Under the pieces are notes generated by a model. The model searched no databases and was not told where the DNA came from. It saw nothing but the letters and a program-made list of their open reading frames with translations. This document shows positions 17,438 through 25,576 of a DNA stretch of 64,000 nucleotides, piece after piece (within the stretch, counting starts at the first letter, position 1; every line of letters begins with the position of its first letter). The translations under genes and the position numbers were made by a program. The stretch covers positions 45,219-109,218 of the forward strand of contig CACZBF010000011.1 of assembly GCA_902779355.1 (NCBI GenBank), in the 5' to 3' direction. Origin of the DNA: an uncultured Lachnospiraceae bacterium. GTDB taxonomy: Bacteria; Bacillota; Clostridia; Lachnospirales; Lachnospiraceae.

Positions 17438-19095
17438 TGGATGCATTTCAGTTTGAAGATTACGGAGAATATGTTCAGGATCTGGCGAAGCAGATCCTTG
17501 TGAACCGCGGTGTGAACGCCGAGGCGATGCTCGATTACTGTGAGAAACTGATCGAACGGGGCAAAAAAACCAACGATAACAAGCTCCTTGGCTTCGGGTA
17601 TTATTTTCGCGCGGAAAATAATTATGTTTTGAACCGTACGGAGGACTTTCTGCGGAATATCATGACGGCGCTGGCCTATCTGGATGCGTCGGGACAATGG
17701 GAACTTTTGACGAGAGCCTACAATCTCATGGCGATCACCTCTTTGAACCGCGGAAATGCGCCGTTTGCCATGGATTATTATCTGACCTCCCTGAAATATT
17801 GCCAAAATTATGGGCTGTATGAGATGGGGACGATCATCAACATCAATATCGGCATGCTCTACATGAACTGCGGAGATTATCAGCAGGCCGCCCGTTTTTT
17901 TGAGGCGGGGCTTACACTTCTGCAAAAATATCCGGAGTATCCGGGATCCAATGATCTTGTGTTCAGCGCCAATATCGGTCTCGCCAATACCTGTCTCATG
18001 CGGCATGACCTGATGGCAGGCCGGAGCTATATGGATCGTGCGAAAAAAGCGGTGAATCTGGAGGAAGATCCGGTGAATCTTCTGATCTTTCACTGTTTTG
18101 AAGCGCGCATCTATCAAGAGGAGAAAAAATTTACACTGCGGGATGATGCGATTGAAAAGATCTCCGGTATGATGAACATGGAATTCCCGCTGATGGATAT
18201 TTTTGAGGACATTTTCCGGTATTGTGAACTGCTCCTGGAGACGGAAAAATACAATGAACTCTGGGTGCTGCTGAACAAACTGGAAACCTTCACAAAACAA
18301 TCCGGGATTCATAATCTGGAAAAGCGGATTCTCGGTTTGAAGATCAAGTATTACAAGGTCGTCGGGGAAAATGCGGGTTATCTGCAGGCGGCAGGGCTTT
18401 ACTACGAGATTTCCGAGATGATGGAAAAGGAGAACACCTACATCATCGGAAAGATGCTGAATATCCGGAGCTTCCTGGAGGAATCCACGCGCCGTCAGCA
18501 GGAAATGCGGGAGGAAAACGAAAAACTGCAGCACCAGTCGCAAACCGATGCATTGACGGGACTTGCCAACCGTTTCCGCTTGAATCAGGAAGCAAAGAAA
18601 CGGTTCGAAGAAGCCCTGACCAAGCAGATCGCGTTTGGTGTCGAGATTTTGGATATCGATTATTTCAAACAGTTTAATGATAATTACGGACATCAGCAGG
18701 GAGATGCCTGCATCCAGGCAGTGGCGAACCAGATCCGTTCTCTGGAAGAGCATCCCGGCGTCTTTGCGGCGCGCTACGGCGGCGATGAGTTTGTATTGAT
18801 CTATACGGGATATGAAAAAGATGAAGTGGAAGCGCTGATGGTGGAACTCCGCGATAAGATCAAAGGGATGGGGATGGAGCATCGCTATTCCAAAGCGGCC
18901 TCCGTGGTCACGATCTCGCAGGGAGCCTGTCAGGGGATCCCACTGAAAGGAGACACGGCATCTGATTTCCTGCACCTTGCGGATGAGATGCTCTATCAGA
19001 TCAAAAAGGTGAGCCGCGACAGCCTGAAAGTCTGTGCCTATGACCCGAAACAGGCGAAATCGCTCGAAGGCTCTTCTGACGTGGATCTTTCATGA
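17437..19095 (+). CDS. TPR-containing diguanylate cyclase
   Basis: 552 residues, no membrane segment. The first 350 residues form TPR-like helical repeats; a short coiled coil (about 345-370) connects to a C-terminal GGDEF domain. The active site reads RYGGDEF (448-452 for GGDEF), so synthesis of c-di-GMP from two GTP is expected. No RxxD inhibitory site precedes it at the usual spacing. The TPR part probably senses a protein partner. The GTG start overlaps the rsmA TAG by one base. With the EAL protein at 21.5 kb this supplies both sides of c-di-GMP turnover near flagellar genes. Confidence 0.9.
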   Translation: MDAFQFEDYGEYVQDLAKQILVNRGVNAEAMLDYCEKLIERGKKTNDNKLLGFGYYFRAENNYVLNRTEDFLRNIMTALAYLDASGQWELLTRAYNLMAITSLNRGNAPFAMDYYLTSLKYCQNYGLYEMGTIININIGMLYMNCGDYQQAARFFEAGLTLLQKYPEYPGSNDLVFSANIGLANTCLMRHDLMAGRSYMDRAKKAVNLEEDPVNLLIFHCFEARIYQEEKKFTLRDDAIEKISGMMNMEFPLMDIFEDIFRYCELLLETEKYNELWVLLNKLETFTKQSGIHNLEKRILGLKIKYYKVVGENAGYLQAAGLYYEISEMMEKENTYIIGKMLNIRSFLEESTRRQQEMREENEKLQHQSQTDALTGLANRFRLNQEAKKRFEEALTKQIAFGVEILDIDYFKQFNDNYGHQQGDACIQAVANQIRSLEEHPGVFAARYGGDEFVLIYTGYEKDEVEALMVELRDKIKGMGMEHRYSKAASVVTISQGACQGIPLKGDTASDFLHLADEMLYQIKKVSRDSLKVCAYDPKQAKSLEGSSDVDLS

Positions 19096-19367
19096 AAAAC
19101 TATACGTACATTCTGGAATGCGCAGACCATACGCTTTATACCGGTTGGACGAATGACCTGGAAAAACGGCTGGATTCCCATAACAGCGGAAGCGGCGCGA
19201 AATACACGAGGCCTTCGTCCCGTCGGCCGGTGAGGATTGTTTATACGGAAATATTTGATACAAAAGAAGAAGCAATGAAACGGGAATATCAGATCAAGCA
19301 GATGACACGCGCCGAAAAGGAGAAATTGATCAATCTTTCTCCGGGATCACCGGATGGCTTGAAATGA
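19092..19367 (+). CDS. GIY-YIG domain endonuclease-like protein
   Basis: 91 residues, a stand-alone GIY-YIG module of the YhbQ/UPF0213 type. The motif is [17 protein letters not shown]: the YIG part is YTG. Arginine and glutamate residues of the fold follow ([27 protein letters not shown]). ATG overlaps the previous stop (ATGA), so it is translationally coupled and ends the ten-gene run that starts at mntP. Function of such small proteins is poorly known; DNA cleavage is possible. Confidence 0.87.
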   Translation: MKNYTYILECADHTLYTGWTNDLEKRLDSHNSGSGAKYTRPSSRRPVRIVYTEIFDTKEEAMKREYQIKQMTRAEKEKLINLSPGSPDGLK

Positions 19368-19899
19368 GACTGTAAAGAATGTGATCCGTCCATTTTCCGT
19401 GGAGAAAGAAAATTTTACGTTCAATTCCTTCGTTGACGAACCCAAGACGTTCCATAAGACGGATGGATGCTTCATTATCCGGCATCACCTCTGCGGTAAT
19501 CCGGTGCAAAAGAAGCTCGTCAAATGCGATGCGGATGGCTTCACGGAGAGCTTCCGTGGCGTAACCCTGATGGAAATAGCGTTCATCCAGCTTGTATCCA
19601 AGGAGACAGCTCTGGCGGTAGTGGCGTTGGATATCTCTGAGGCTGATGGTCCCGATGATCTCAGCGGGTGCTTCTTTTCGGAAAAGCCAGAAACGACAGA
19701 GTGTCCCCTGCACGGCCATGTTATATTCCGCAGTCAGGATTGCCCGTTGATGCTCTCTCGTATAAAAATGTTCTTGGCGTTCCGGCTCGCTCCGCTCGAA
19801 CAATTCCTTGTTGTCCAGGTAAAACCGGAGAACGGAATCCGCCTCTGTCGGCTCCAGGATTTTTAAGATCAGCCGGTCTGTTTCATATCGCATTCTCAT
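19330..19899 (-). CDS. GNAT-family N-acetyltransferase (RimJ/RimL-like)
   Basis: About 189 residues from ATG 19899 (or 187 from 19893). The N-terminal ETDRLILK and the C-terminal block [13 protein letters not shown] mark the RimJ/RimL subgroup that acetylates N-termini or small amines with acetyl-CoA. The frame is open upstream, but that part runs antisense to tadA. There is no ribosome binding site; a perfect TATAAT lies 10 bases before the ATG. Its 3' end overlaps the GIY-YIG gene tail-to-tail by 38 bases. Confidence 0.85.
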   Translation of the reverse strand: MRMRYETDRLILKILEPTEADSVLRFYLDNKELFERSEPERQEHFYTREHQRAILTAEYNMAVQGTLCRFWLFRKEAPAEIIGTISLRDIQRHYRQSCLLGYKLDERYFHQGYATEALREAIRIAFDELLLHRITAEVMPDNEASIRLMERLGFVNEGIERKIFFLHGKWTDHILYSLISSHPVIPEKD

Positions 19900-19909
19900 G
19901 ATAGTAGGT

Positions 19910-19915
19910 ATTATA
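19910..19915 (-). promoter_or_regulatory. -10 box of the GNAT gene
   Basis: TATAAT on the minus strand at 19915-19910, 10 bases upstream of the ATG; the best -35 candidate (TGTACT, 17 bases away) lies inside tadA. It implies a leader of only a few bases. Confidence 0.45.
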
Positions 19916-19916
19916 T

Positions 19917-20372
19917 ATGAATTCTCATGAAAAGTACATGAAAGAAGCATTAAAAGAAGCAAGAAAGGCGCTTTTGCTGAAAGAAGTGCCGATCGGCTGT
20001 GTGATCGTGCAAAACGACAGGATCATTGCCAGAGGGTATAATCGCCGTAATACGGATAAAAATGTGCTGGCGCATGCGGAATTGGCAGCGATCAGAAAAG
20101 CGGACAAAAAGACCGGAGACTGGAGATTGGAGGACTGTACGCTTTATGTGACGCTGGAGCCTTGCCAGATGTGTGCGGGCGCTATCGTCCAATCAAGGAT
20201 TCCCGAGGTCGTGATCGGCGCCAAAAATCCGAAAGCAGGATGTGCCGGCTCTATCCTGAATCTATTGCAGATGAAGGAGTTTAACCACCAAGCGAATCTG
20301 ATCGAGGGAGTTTTGGAAGAAGAGTGTTCCGAAATGCTGAAGGCATTTTTCCGGGAGTTAAGAGGACAATAA
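19917..20372 (+). CDS. tadA: tRNA-specific adenosine deaminase
   Basis: 151 residues. Converts the wobble adenosine of tRNA-Arg(ACG) to inosine. Zinc-site motifs HAELAAI (catalytic glutamate) and PCQMCAGAIV are intact, and the C-terminal helix is typical. ATG 19917 is only 17 bases from the divergent GNAT start and has no clear ribosome binding site. The 3' end abuts the 3' end of the SRP RNA gene; the usual Firmicutes order tadA-ffs is kept but the RNA is on the opposite strand. Confidence 0.95.
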   Translation: MNSHEKYMKEALKEARKALLLKEVPIGCVIVQNDRIIARGYNRRNTDKNVLAHAELAAIRKADKKTGDWRLEDCTLYVTLEPCQMCAGAIVQSRIPEVVIGAKNPKAGCAGSILNLLQMKEFNHQANLIEGVLEEECSEMLKAFFRELRGQ

Positions 20373-20375
20373 AAA

Positions 20376-20638
20376 CCGGGCATCCCGCTTTGAACCCCGA
20401 TCCAAACCGCTTTCTCCACATTAGGCTCGGCTCAGGCGACCTCACGGCACACGGAAGGTTCTGCTTAGTGCTGCTTTGTTCCCAACCTGACACGATTCAC
20501 AGATTTCCGTTGCGTAAGACCCAAACCTCAACGCCGCCTGCAAAGGGCTGCATTTGAACCGGAAGTCCGAGGCGGGATATCACCCCAGCTGTAGCGGATT
20601 GCTGGTACAGGGCACCGCTAACGCCCCGGCTGCCCGGA
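20376..20638 (-). ncRNA. ffs: Signal recognition particle RNA (large, Gram-positive type)
   Basis: On the minus strand the 5' part holds the Alu-domain signature (AGCGGTGCCCTGTACC then AATCCGCTA), and the central part holds the universal helix 8: GTCAGG, the GGGAAC-type tetraloop region, and AGCAGCAC. The 5' CCGGGCA pairs with the 3' TGCCCGG, closing the molecule at about 263 nt, followed by TTTTT. It scaffolds Ffh for co-translational membrane targeting. A consensus promoter (20645-20673) sets the 5' end. The 3' end is 3 bases from the tadA stop. Confidence 0.93.
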
Positions 20639-20644
20639 AACCTT

Positions 20645-20673
20645 ATTATAATCGGTGGCGTTCTTTTTGTCAA
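20645..20673 (-). promoter_or_regulatory. Consensus promoter of the SRP RNA gene
   Basis: Minus-strand TTGACA (20673-20668) and TATAAT (20650-20645), both perfect, 17 bases apart. The start would fall near 20638, exactly where the RNA's closing stem begins. Confidence 0.9.
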
Positions 20674-20698
20674 AAGAAGTGCAAATGTTTTTTGATTA

Positions 20699-20707
20699 TG
20701 TTATGAT
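20699..20707 (+). promoter_or_regulatory. Extended -10 promoter of the kinase-like/EAL operon
   Basis: TGTTATGAT fits TGnTATAAT with one change and there is no good -35 box. A start near 20714 lies after the first in-frame ATG (20710), supporting the later start at 20737. Confidence 0.5.
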
Positions 20708-20736
20708 AAATGAGTAAAACTATGGCGAGGTACGGA

Positions 20737-21471
20737 ATGAAAAATACGAAGGCGAACAGCTACGAAAAATATCGTTCCGATTATTACATGAACCTGAATA
20801 TGATGATGCAGAAACAGATTGAAGGCATCGTCTATACCGCCATGGAAAATGCTCTGACCCCGGATCCCGTCACCATTCAAGAAGCGTTGCAGACAGTTAT
20901 GGATCAGGGGATGGCGACGCTGTCCATGGTAGACCGTCTGATGAATTACATGAACCTGATCGGCGGGGAAAACCTGGAAGAACGCGTGTATGATGTCAAA
21001 GAGTTAGTAGACGCAATTGAGCGTGAGAATGACTTGAGCCGCGGCGTGGGTCTTCATATTGACTTTCAGGTGCAGGAGGATATGCCGTCGCAGCTGTTTG
21101 GCGACGATATGCGGATCCGTTATGTGGTGAACGGATTTCTCGGTCATTGCTACAACCGGATGAATAGTGGTACGATCCGTGTGCTGTTTTCTGCGGTACA
21201 GCATTCCTATGCCTCCATGCTGACGATTACCATCATTGATGGCGGAGACCCCTTGGAGCCGGAGCTGATTGAGATGATCCGGAAATACGCGAGAAAAGGG
21301 GATCTGTTTTCCGTAGAACGGACGGATACCAAGAAGAGCGACCATGGTTTTTCCATTTTCGGGTATCTTTTGTACCAGATGTCCGGAAAAGTACATTTCA
21401 AAAGAGACGAAAAGAAGAAGCTGAATACGGTAACACTAGAGATACCGCAGCTTGCGGTGCAGTCGACCTGA
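20737..21471 (+). CDS. Degenerate histidine-kinase-like (HATPase) protein
   Basis: About 244 residues from ATG 20737, which has GAGGTACGGA upstream; an ATG at 20710 would precede the predicted transcription start. The region around residues 110-145 resembles a kinase N-box (FGDDMRIRYVVNGFL) and IIDGGDP resembles the G1 box, but the N-box asparagine is not kept (LGHC where LLSN is usual), there is no phosphorylatable histidine motif, and no glycine-rich lid. I infer a pseudokinase scaffold or regulator. It lies 31 bases before the EAL gene, so the two probably act together in c-di-GMP control. Confidence 0.7.
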   Translation: MKNTKANSYEKYRSDYYMNLNMMMQKQIEGIVYTAMENALTPDPVTIQEALQTVMDQGMATLSMVDRLMNYMNLIGGENLEERVYDVKELVDAIERENDLSRGVGLHIDFQVQEDMPSQLFGDDMRIRYVVNGFLGHCYNRMNSGTIRVLFSAVQHSYASMLTITIIDGGDPLEPELIEMIRKYARKGDLFSVERTDTKKSDHGFSIFGYLLYQMSGKVHFKRDEKKKLNTVTLEIPQLAVQST

Positions 21472-21502
21472 TCGTGATCCGCACGATCCAGTGTGAGGGA
21501 CT

Positions 21503-22285
21503 ATGGCACAAGGCAAAGAGGAAGAATTGAATGTGATCGAACTCTTTCCGGAGGCGATCCGAAAGGAAGAGTTTCTGGTCTATTACCAACCGAAGGTTGC
21601 CCTGAAGGACTATACTTTGGCAGGTGCGGAGGCTCTATGCCGCTGGCTTCATGACGGGAGTTTGCTTCCTCCATTTCGTTTTATCCCCGTATTTGAGCAA
21701 AACGGGCAGATCGCAGAGCTGGATTTTTATATGCTGGATCATGTGTGCTGGGATATGCACGGTTGGATCAGCAAAGGTTGGAAGCCGGTGCGGACATCGG
21801 TGAACCTTTCCCGCGTGCATGAGATGAATGAAAAACTGGTTGCCGATATTCTGCACATTATTGACAGAAACGGCGTTCCGCGGGAGCTTGTGGAGATCGA
21901 ACTGACGGAAACAACGGCGGATGTCGGATTTCATGACTTGAAACTTGTGGTGGGCGGTCTCTCGGAAGAAGGCGTCCACACGTCGGTGGATGATTTCGGT
22001 GTCGGGTATTCTTCACTGAATCTGATCAGTGATCTGCCATGGAATATGCTGAAGATCGATAAAGGATTTGTGCCGGAGAACGGCGATATGCAGACCAGAC
22101 ACCATGTCATGTTAAAACATCTGATCCATCTGGCTGAAGATATGGGTCTCGAGTGCCTGGCGGAAGGTGTGGAGACCGTTGAACAGGTGAAGATCCTGAA
22201 GGATGCGCACTGTATGCTGGCACAGGGATATTTTTTTGACAAGCCGCTGCCGAAGGCTGAATTTGAAACTCGGCTGGTCTATTGA
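21503..22285 (+). CDS. EAL-domain c-di-GMP phosphodiesterase
   Basis: 260 residues, a single EAL domain with no sensor or membrane part. Catalytic motifs are complete: AEALCRW (EAL at 43-45), SVNLSR, EIELTET, VDDFGVGYSSL, LKIDKGF, AEGVET and QGYFFDKPLP. It should hydrolyse c-di-GMP to pGpG. GAGGGA precedes the ATG. Paired with a degenerate kinase-like gene, which may supply its input; this is inference. A hairpin with T-tract lies just downstream. Confidence 0.93.
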   Translation: MAQGKEEELNVIELFPEAIRKEEFLVYYQPKVALKDYTLAGAEALCRWLHDGSLLPPFRFIPVFEQNGQIAELDFYMLDHVCWDMHGWISKGWKPVRTSVNLSRVHEMNEKLVADILHIIDRNGVPRELVEIELTETTADVGFHDLKLVVGGLSEEGVHTSVDDFGVGYSSLNLISDLPWNMLKIDKGFVPENGDMQTRHHVMLKHLIHLAEDMGLECLAEGVETVEQVKILKDAHCMLAQGYFFDKPLPKAEFETRLVY

Positions 22286-22301
22286 AAACGAATTTATCGG
22301 A

Positions 22302-22337
22302 AGAGCTCCATTGTTCAGAGACAATGGAGCTTTCTTT
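22302..22337 (+). terminator. Hairpin with T-rich tail after the EAL gene
   Basis: AGCTCCATTG (22304-22313) pairs with CAATGGAGCT (22322-22331) around TTCAGAGA, then TTTCTTTG. It looks like an intrinsic terminator or attenuator, yet it overlaps the start region of the next gene; the candidate ATG at 22324 lies in its right arm. Confidence 0.6.
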
Positions 22338-23535
22338 GCGTCAGGCGCTTTCGTATCTGGCTCTTTCAGGGTGTGAACAGGAGACCCTGATCAAAGCATG
22401 GGAGCAGCGTTTTGACCTGCCGTGCAAGGACAGACGGGAAGGAAAAGAGATCTTACGCAAGATCGAAGAGGAGATCCGCGCGATCCCATTACCGTTGCAT
22501 CCTCTGGCAGAGCAGAAGGGACACGAGAAAAAGTCTCGTCCGGTGGAGCGGATCCTGATAGAACGGGGCGTCTTGCATCATCCGAGAGCAGAACGGATCC
22601 TTTCCCATTTTCCCGGCGTTGGCGTGGAAGAGATCACACACTATAAAGACATCTTCCGCCGCAGTACAGACGGACGCCGCACGCTGATCCTGGCCGAAAA
22701 AAAGGGAAAGCTTCTTTATCCCGGGGCGCCGGTCTGTCAGAATTTCGGAAACCGTTATTTTTTCTATGCCTCCCAGATCATGAACTGCATTTTTGACTGT
22801 GAATACTGCTATCTGAAAGGGATGTATCCATCGGATGCGATGGTGGTCTTTCTGAATCTGGAGGATTATTTCGAAGAACTGAGGGAGCTTCTTTCGGAAC
22901 ATCCGGTTTATCTGTGCCTTTCTTATGATACGGACCTGCTGGCGCTTGAAGCGTGGACCTCTTTTCTGCACGAGTGGAGCGGTTTTATCAAAGAACACCC
23001 GTCTCTCTCCGTGGAGATCCGTACCAAAAGCGCCTATACGGGGTTTTATGAGAAGGAAAAACCGTTGGAAAACCTGATCTTTGCCTATACCTTGTCGCCG
23101 AAATCGATCGTAAGCACTTATGAATCCGGCGCACCCTCGCTTTCTTCCCGCCTTACAGCAGTGAAAAAAGCGATGGAGAAGGGGTTTCCGGTACGGCTTT
23201 GCTTTGACCCCGTGCTGTATTGTGAGGATTGGCAGACGATCTACGGTGTTTTTTTGGACGAAGTTATGGAAACAGTGGATTTTGGCAGGGTGAAAGATGT
23301 CAGTGCCGGGGTTTTTCGGATCCCGCATCCATACTTAAGACAGATGCGAAAACAGACGCCGCATTCGGCGGCAGCCCAATACCCGTACCGGAATGAGGGA
23401 GGAGTGGCATGTTATGAGACAGCGCTCGAGGAGGAGATCCGGCAGTTTTTTATACAAAAACTTACGAAAAAAATCGGAAATGATAAGATTTTTTGGTGGA
23501 AAACACAAGGAAACTGTGATAAAGTAGATACGTAG
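22324..23535 (+). CDS. splB: Spore photoproduct lyase family radical SAM protein
   Basis: About 403 residues from ATG 22324. The radical-SAM cluster motif is CIFDCEYC (Cys155, Cys159, Cys162), embedded in the SPL signature: YPGAPVCQNFGN, MNCIFDCEYCYLKGMYPS and VFLNLEDYF. Such enzymes repair the spore photoproduct, a UV thymine dimer, in germinating spores. Residues before about 70 extend beyond the family core. A TTG at 22282 overlapping the EAL stop (TTGA) is the alternative start; neither has a good ribosome binding site, and the hairpin at 22302-22337 covers this region. Presence suggests a spore-former. Confidence 0.85.
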   Translation: MELSLRQALSYLALSGCEQETLIKAWEQRFDLPCKDRREGKEILRKIEEEIRAIPLPLHPLAEQKGHEKKSRPVERILIERGVLHHPRAERILSHFPGVGVEEITHYKDIFRRSTDGRRTLILAEKKGKLLYPGAPVCQNFGNRYFFYASQIMNCIFDCEYCYLKGMYPSDAMVVFLNLEDYFEELRELLSEHPVYLCLSYDTDLLALEAWTSFLHEWSGFIKEHPSLSVEIRTKSAYTGFYEKEKPLENLIFAYTLSPKSIVSTYESGAPSLSSRLTAVKKAMEKGFPVRLCFDPVLYCEDWQTIYGVFLDEVMETVDFGRVKDVSAGVFRIPHPYLRQMRKQTPHSAAAQYPYRNEGGVACYETALEEEIRQFFIQKLTKKIGNDKIFWWKTQGNCDKVDT

Positions 23536-23553
23536 TCTTGTAATGAGCCCAAA

Positions 23554-23639
23554 CCGCGGCAGAATCCCTGTTCTGGGCGGATGATCATGAAAACGGCATC
23601 AGGACTCCGGCATCAACTTCGTTGGCGTCGCCTCATGCC
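23554..23639 (+). other. Two tandem hairpins upstream of rubredoxin (putative structured leader)
   Basis: Hairpin A: CCGC..CAGAA (23554-23564) with TTCTG..GCGG (23571-23580). Hairpin B: GGCATCAGG (23595-23603) with CCTCATGCC (23631-23639) and an inner arm CGGCATCAAC/GTTGGCGTCG closed by a three-base loop, with one or two mismatches. GCCC at 23547-23550 could instead pair with GGGC at 23575-23578, disrupting hairpin A. No T-run follows; the ribosome binding site starts about 9 bases later. I do not recognise a known riboswitch. Confidence 0.45.
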
Positions 23640-23659
23640 CAAAAACGGAGGAACGATCC

Positions 23660-23821
23660 ATGGAAAAATACGTATGTGAAACCTGTGGTTATGAATATGA
23701 TCCGGCAGTCGGAGATCCGGATAACGGGATCGCTCCCGGTACGGCATTTGCGGATCTTCCCGCAGATTGGGTTTGCCCGCTTTGCGGCGTAGGCAAGGAT
23801 GAGTTCAAAAAAGCGGAATAA
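23660..23821 (+). CDS. Rubredoxin
   Basis: 53 residues. Two CxxCG knuckles, CETCGY and CPLCGV, bind a single iron; the intervening sequence with YDP, GDP, GIAPGT and LPADWVCP is canonical. It is a one-electron carrier, in anaerobes often serving superoxide reductase, rubrerythrin or flavodiiron proteins. GGAGG lies 8 bases before ATG. Its last 23 bases overlap the atpZ-like gene, making it the first cistron of the ATP synthase operon. Confidence 0.96.
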   Translation: MEKYVCETCGYEYDPAVGDPDNGIAPGTAFADLPADWVCPLCGVGKDEFKKAE

Positions 23822-24047
23822 CAGTGTTATTAGGGCATTCGCTCTGGTGATGCAGTTTGGGATCAATATGATGGTGCCCATTTTCCTGTGTCTCCTGATC
23901 GGCGTGCTGATCTACCGGAAGACCGGAGCCGCCTGGCCGCTGATCCTGCTGCTCATTGCAGGTGCTTTGGCAGGATTTCGTAATTGCTATTTGCAGGCGA
24001 AAAAGGTGTATGAGACCGATGAAAAGACTGATCACGAAGCTAAATAG
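23799..24047 (+). CDS. AtpZ/AtpI-type ATP synthase accessory protein
   Basis: 82 residues, two hydrophobic helices (about 15-38 and 43-63) with the [13 protein letters not shown] pattern of the AtpZ/'ATP synthase gene 1' family. AtpZ-AtpI proteins form a membrane assembly linked to F-ATPase maturation and Mg2+ or Ca2+ transport. The ATG lies inside the rubredoxin gene and the 3' end overlaps the next gene by 38 bases, so all three are coupled. Confidence 0.75.
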   Translation: MSSKKRNNSVIRAFALVMQFGINMMVPIFLCLLIGVLIYRKTGAAWPLILLLIAGALAGFRNCYLQAKKVYETDEKTDHEAK

Positions 24048-24441
24048 TCTGAATACGGCGCTTCCGGGATTGTTGCTCGGAATTATACTTTACGGGCTTC
24101 TTGCGGAATTTGTCGCAGTCTGGTTTGTTCCGGACTGGCAAAAATTTACGATCGGTCTGTGGATCGGGATCGCTGCAGCCATCTTTATGGCGGTTCATAT
24201 GGCAGTGATCATTGCGGATGTCACGGACTTTATGACGGAAAAACAGGCAAAAGCCAAAGCGGTCCTGCATGCGATCCTTCGCTATGCTGTGGTTGCGTTG
24301 GCACTCGGGTTGATGACCTATTTTGAAGTCGGGTATGTGCTGGCAGCGCTGCTCGGGTTGATCAGCCTCAAGATATCGGCTTATTTGCAGCCGTTCATGC
24401 AAAAAAAACTTGGCAGTTTTGCTGCCGGAAGAAGGAGGTGA
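24010..24441 (+). CDS. atpI: ATP synthase subunit I (AtpI-like)
   Basis: About 143 residues with four hydrophobic segments, in the standard position before atpB. AtpI is thought to assist c-ring assembly. ATG 24010 (AAAAGG upstream) is favoured; ATG 24019 is possible. Sequence conservation of this family is low, so the assignment relies on topology and context. The stop is 4 bases before the GTG of atpB. Confidence 0.75.
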   Translation: MRPMKRLITKLNSLNTALPGLLLGIILYGLLAEFVAVWFVPDWQKFTIGLWIGIAAAIFMAVHMAVIIADVTDFMTEKQAKAKAVLHAILRYAVVALALGLMTYFEVGYVLAALLGLISLKISAYLQPFMQKKLGSFAAGRRR

Positions 24442-24445
24442 GCGA

Positions 24446-25180
24446 GTGGAGATCCTGAAGAACATATTCGCTCCGGCGAATTCGCCGGAAGTGGACTTCA
24501 TGATCAAAGGGTTGTTTTCCTACAACTTCTTCGGACACGAAGTATGGATCACAACCTCACACGTCTGCATCATTATCGTACTATTGATCATTCTGGGCTT
24601 TTCCATCGCGGCAAAGGCTCGTATGAAACGGGCAACGGAGGTTCCTGAGGGCTTCCAGAACGTTGTGGAGCTGATCGTGGAAAAAATCGACGGGATGGTG
24701 GAAGCGGCGATGGGCAAGAACGCGAAGTTCTTTGCCAACTACATCGGTACGATCTTCGTTTTCATCCTGATCAGCAACTTTTCCGGTCTGCTCGGACTTC
24801 GTCCGCCGACAGCCGACTATGCGACGACCTTCGCACTTGCGATCATGACATTCTCAATCATCACATTCCAGAAATTCAAGCATCAGCATGTGAAGGGTGT
24901 TTTGAAGGGACTTTGCAGTCCGTGGGTATTCTGGCTTCCGATCAACCTGATCGGAGATGTGGCGGTTCCGATCTCCATGTCGCTGCGTCTTTTTGCAAAC
25001 GTTCTGTCAGGCGTCGTGATTGAGACTTTGGTTTACACGCTGTTATGGAATCTGGCGCTGATCTGGCCCGCATTCCTGCATGTGTACTTTGATCTGTTCA
25101 GCGGCGCGATCCAGACTTACGTATTCGCGATGCTGACCATGACGTACGTGAACCAGGCGATCGAAGACGGGGAGTATTGA
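24446..25180 (+). CDS. atpB: F-type ATP synthase subunit a
   Basis: 244 residues with five to six membrane helices. It forms the ion half-channels; the essential arginine is in SLRLFANVLSG, and the final helix carries AMLTMTYVNQAIE. The start is GTG at 24446, with GGAGGTGAGC immediately upstream; earlier in-frame ATG would sit inside atpI. It is followed by a 90-base gap before atpE that holds a small hairpin. Confidence 0.95.
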   Translation: MEILKNIFAPANSPEVDFMIKGLFSYNFFGHEVWITTSHVCIIIVLLIILGFSIAAKARMKRATEVPEGFQNVVELIVEKIDGMVEAAMGKNAKFFANYIGTIFVFILISNFSGLLGLRPPTADYATTFALAIMTFSIITFQKFKHQHVKGVLKGLCSPWVFWLPINLIGDVAVPISMSLRLFANVLSGVVIETLVYTLLWNLALIWPAFLHVYFDLFSGAIQTYVFAMLTMTYVNQAIEDGEY

Positions 25181-25206
25181 TCAGAAACCCCGAAAACCCG
25201 ATATAC

Positions 25207-25229
25207 TCCGGAATGTAATGATATCCGGA
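25207..25229 (+). other. Small hairpin between atpB and atpE
   Basis: TCCGGA (25207-25212) can pair with TCCGGA (25224-25229), with TATA flanks extending the stem. It lies in the longest gap of the operon, ahead of atpE, whose product is needed in many copies; a processing or stabilising element is a possibility. Confidence 0.3.
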
Positions 25230-25246
25230 ACTATATAAAAGCGTAA

Positions 25247-25528
<282 letters not shown>

Positions 25529-25576
25529 TCCTTTCACTCTCTCAACATTAAGAAAGGAGGTTCGGCAAAGGTCGAT

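Noticed and set aside
17419..18975. A 518-codon open frame on the minus strand
   Set aside because: Antisense to the TPR-GGDEF gene, which has intact catalytic motifs and coupled starts; no ribosome binding site or promoter.
20376..20640. SRP RNA or small genes on the plus strand here
   Set aside because: The conserved GTCAGG and AGCAGC helix-8 motifs, Alu-domain motif and promoter all read correctly only on the minus strand.
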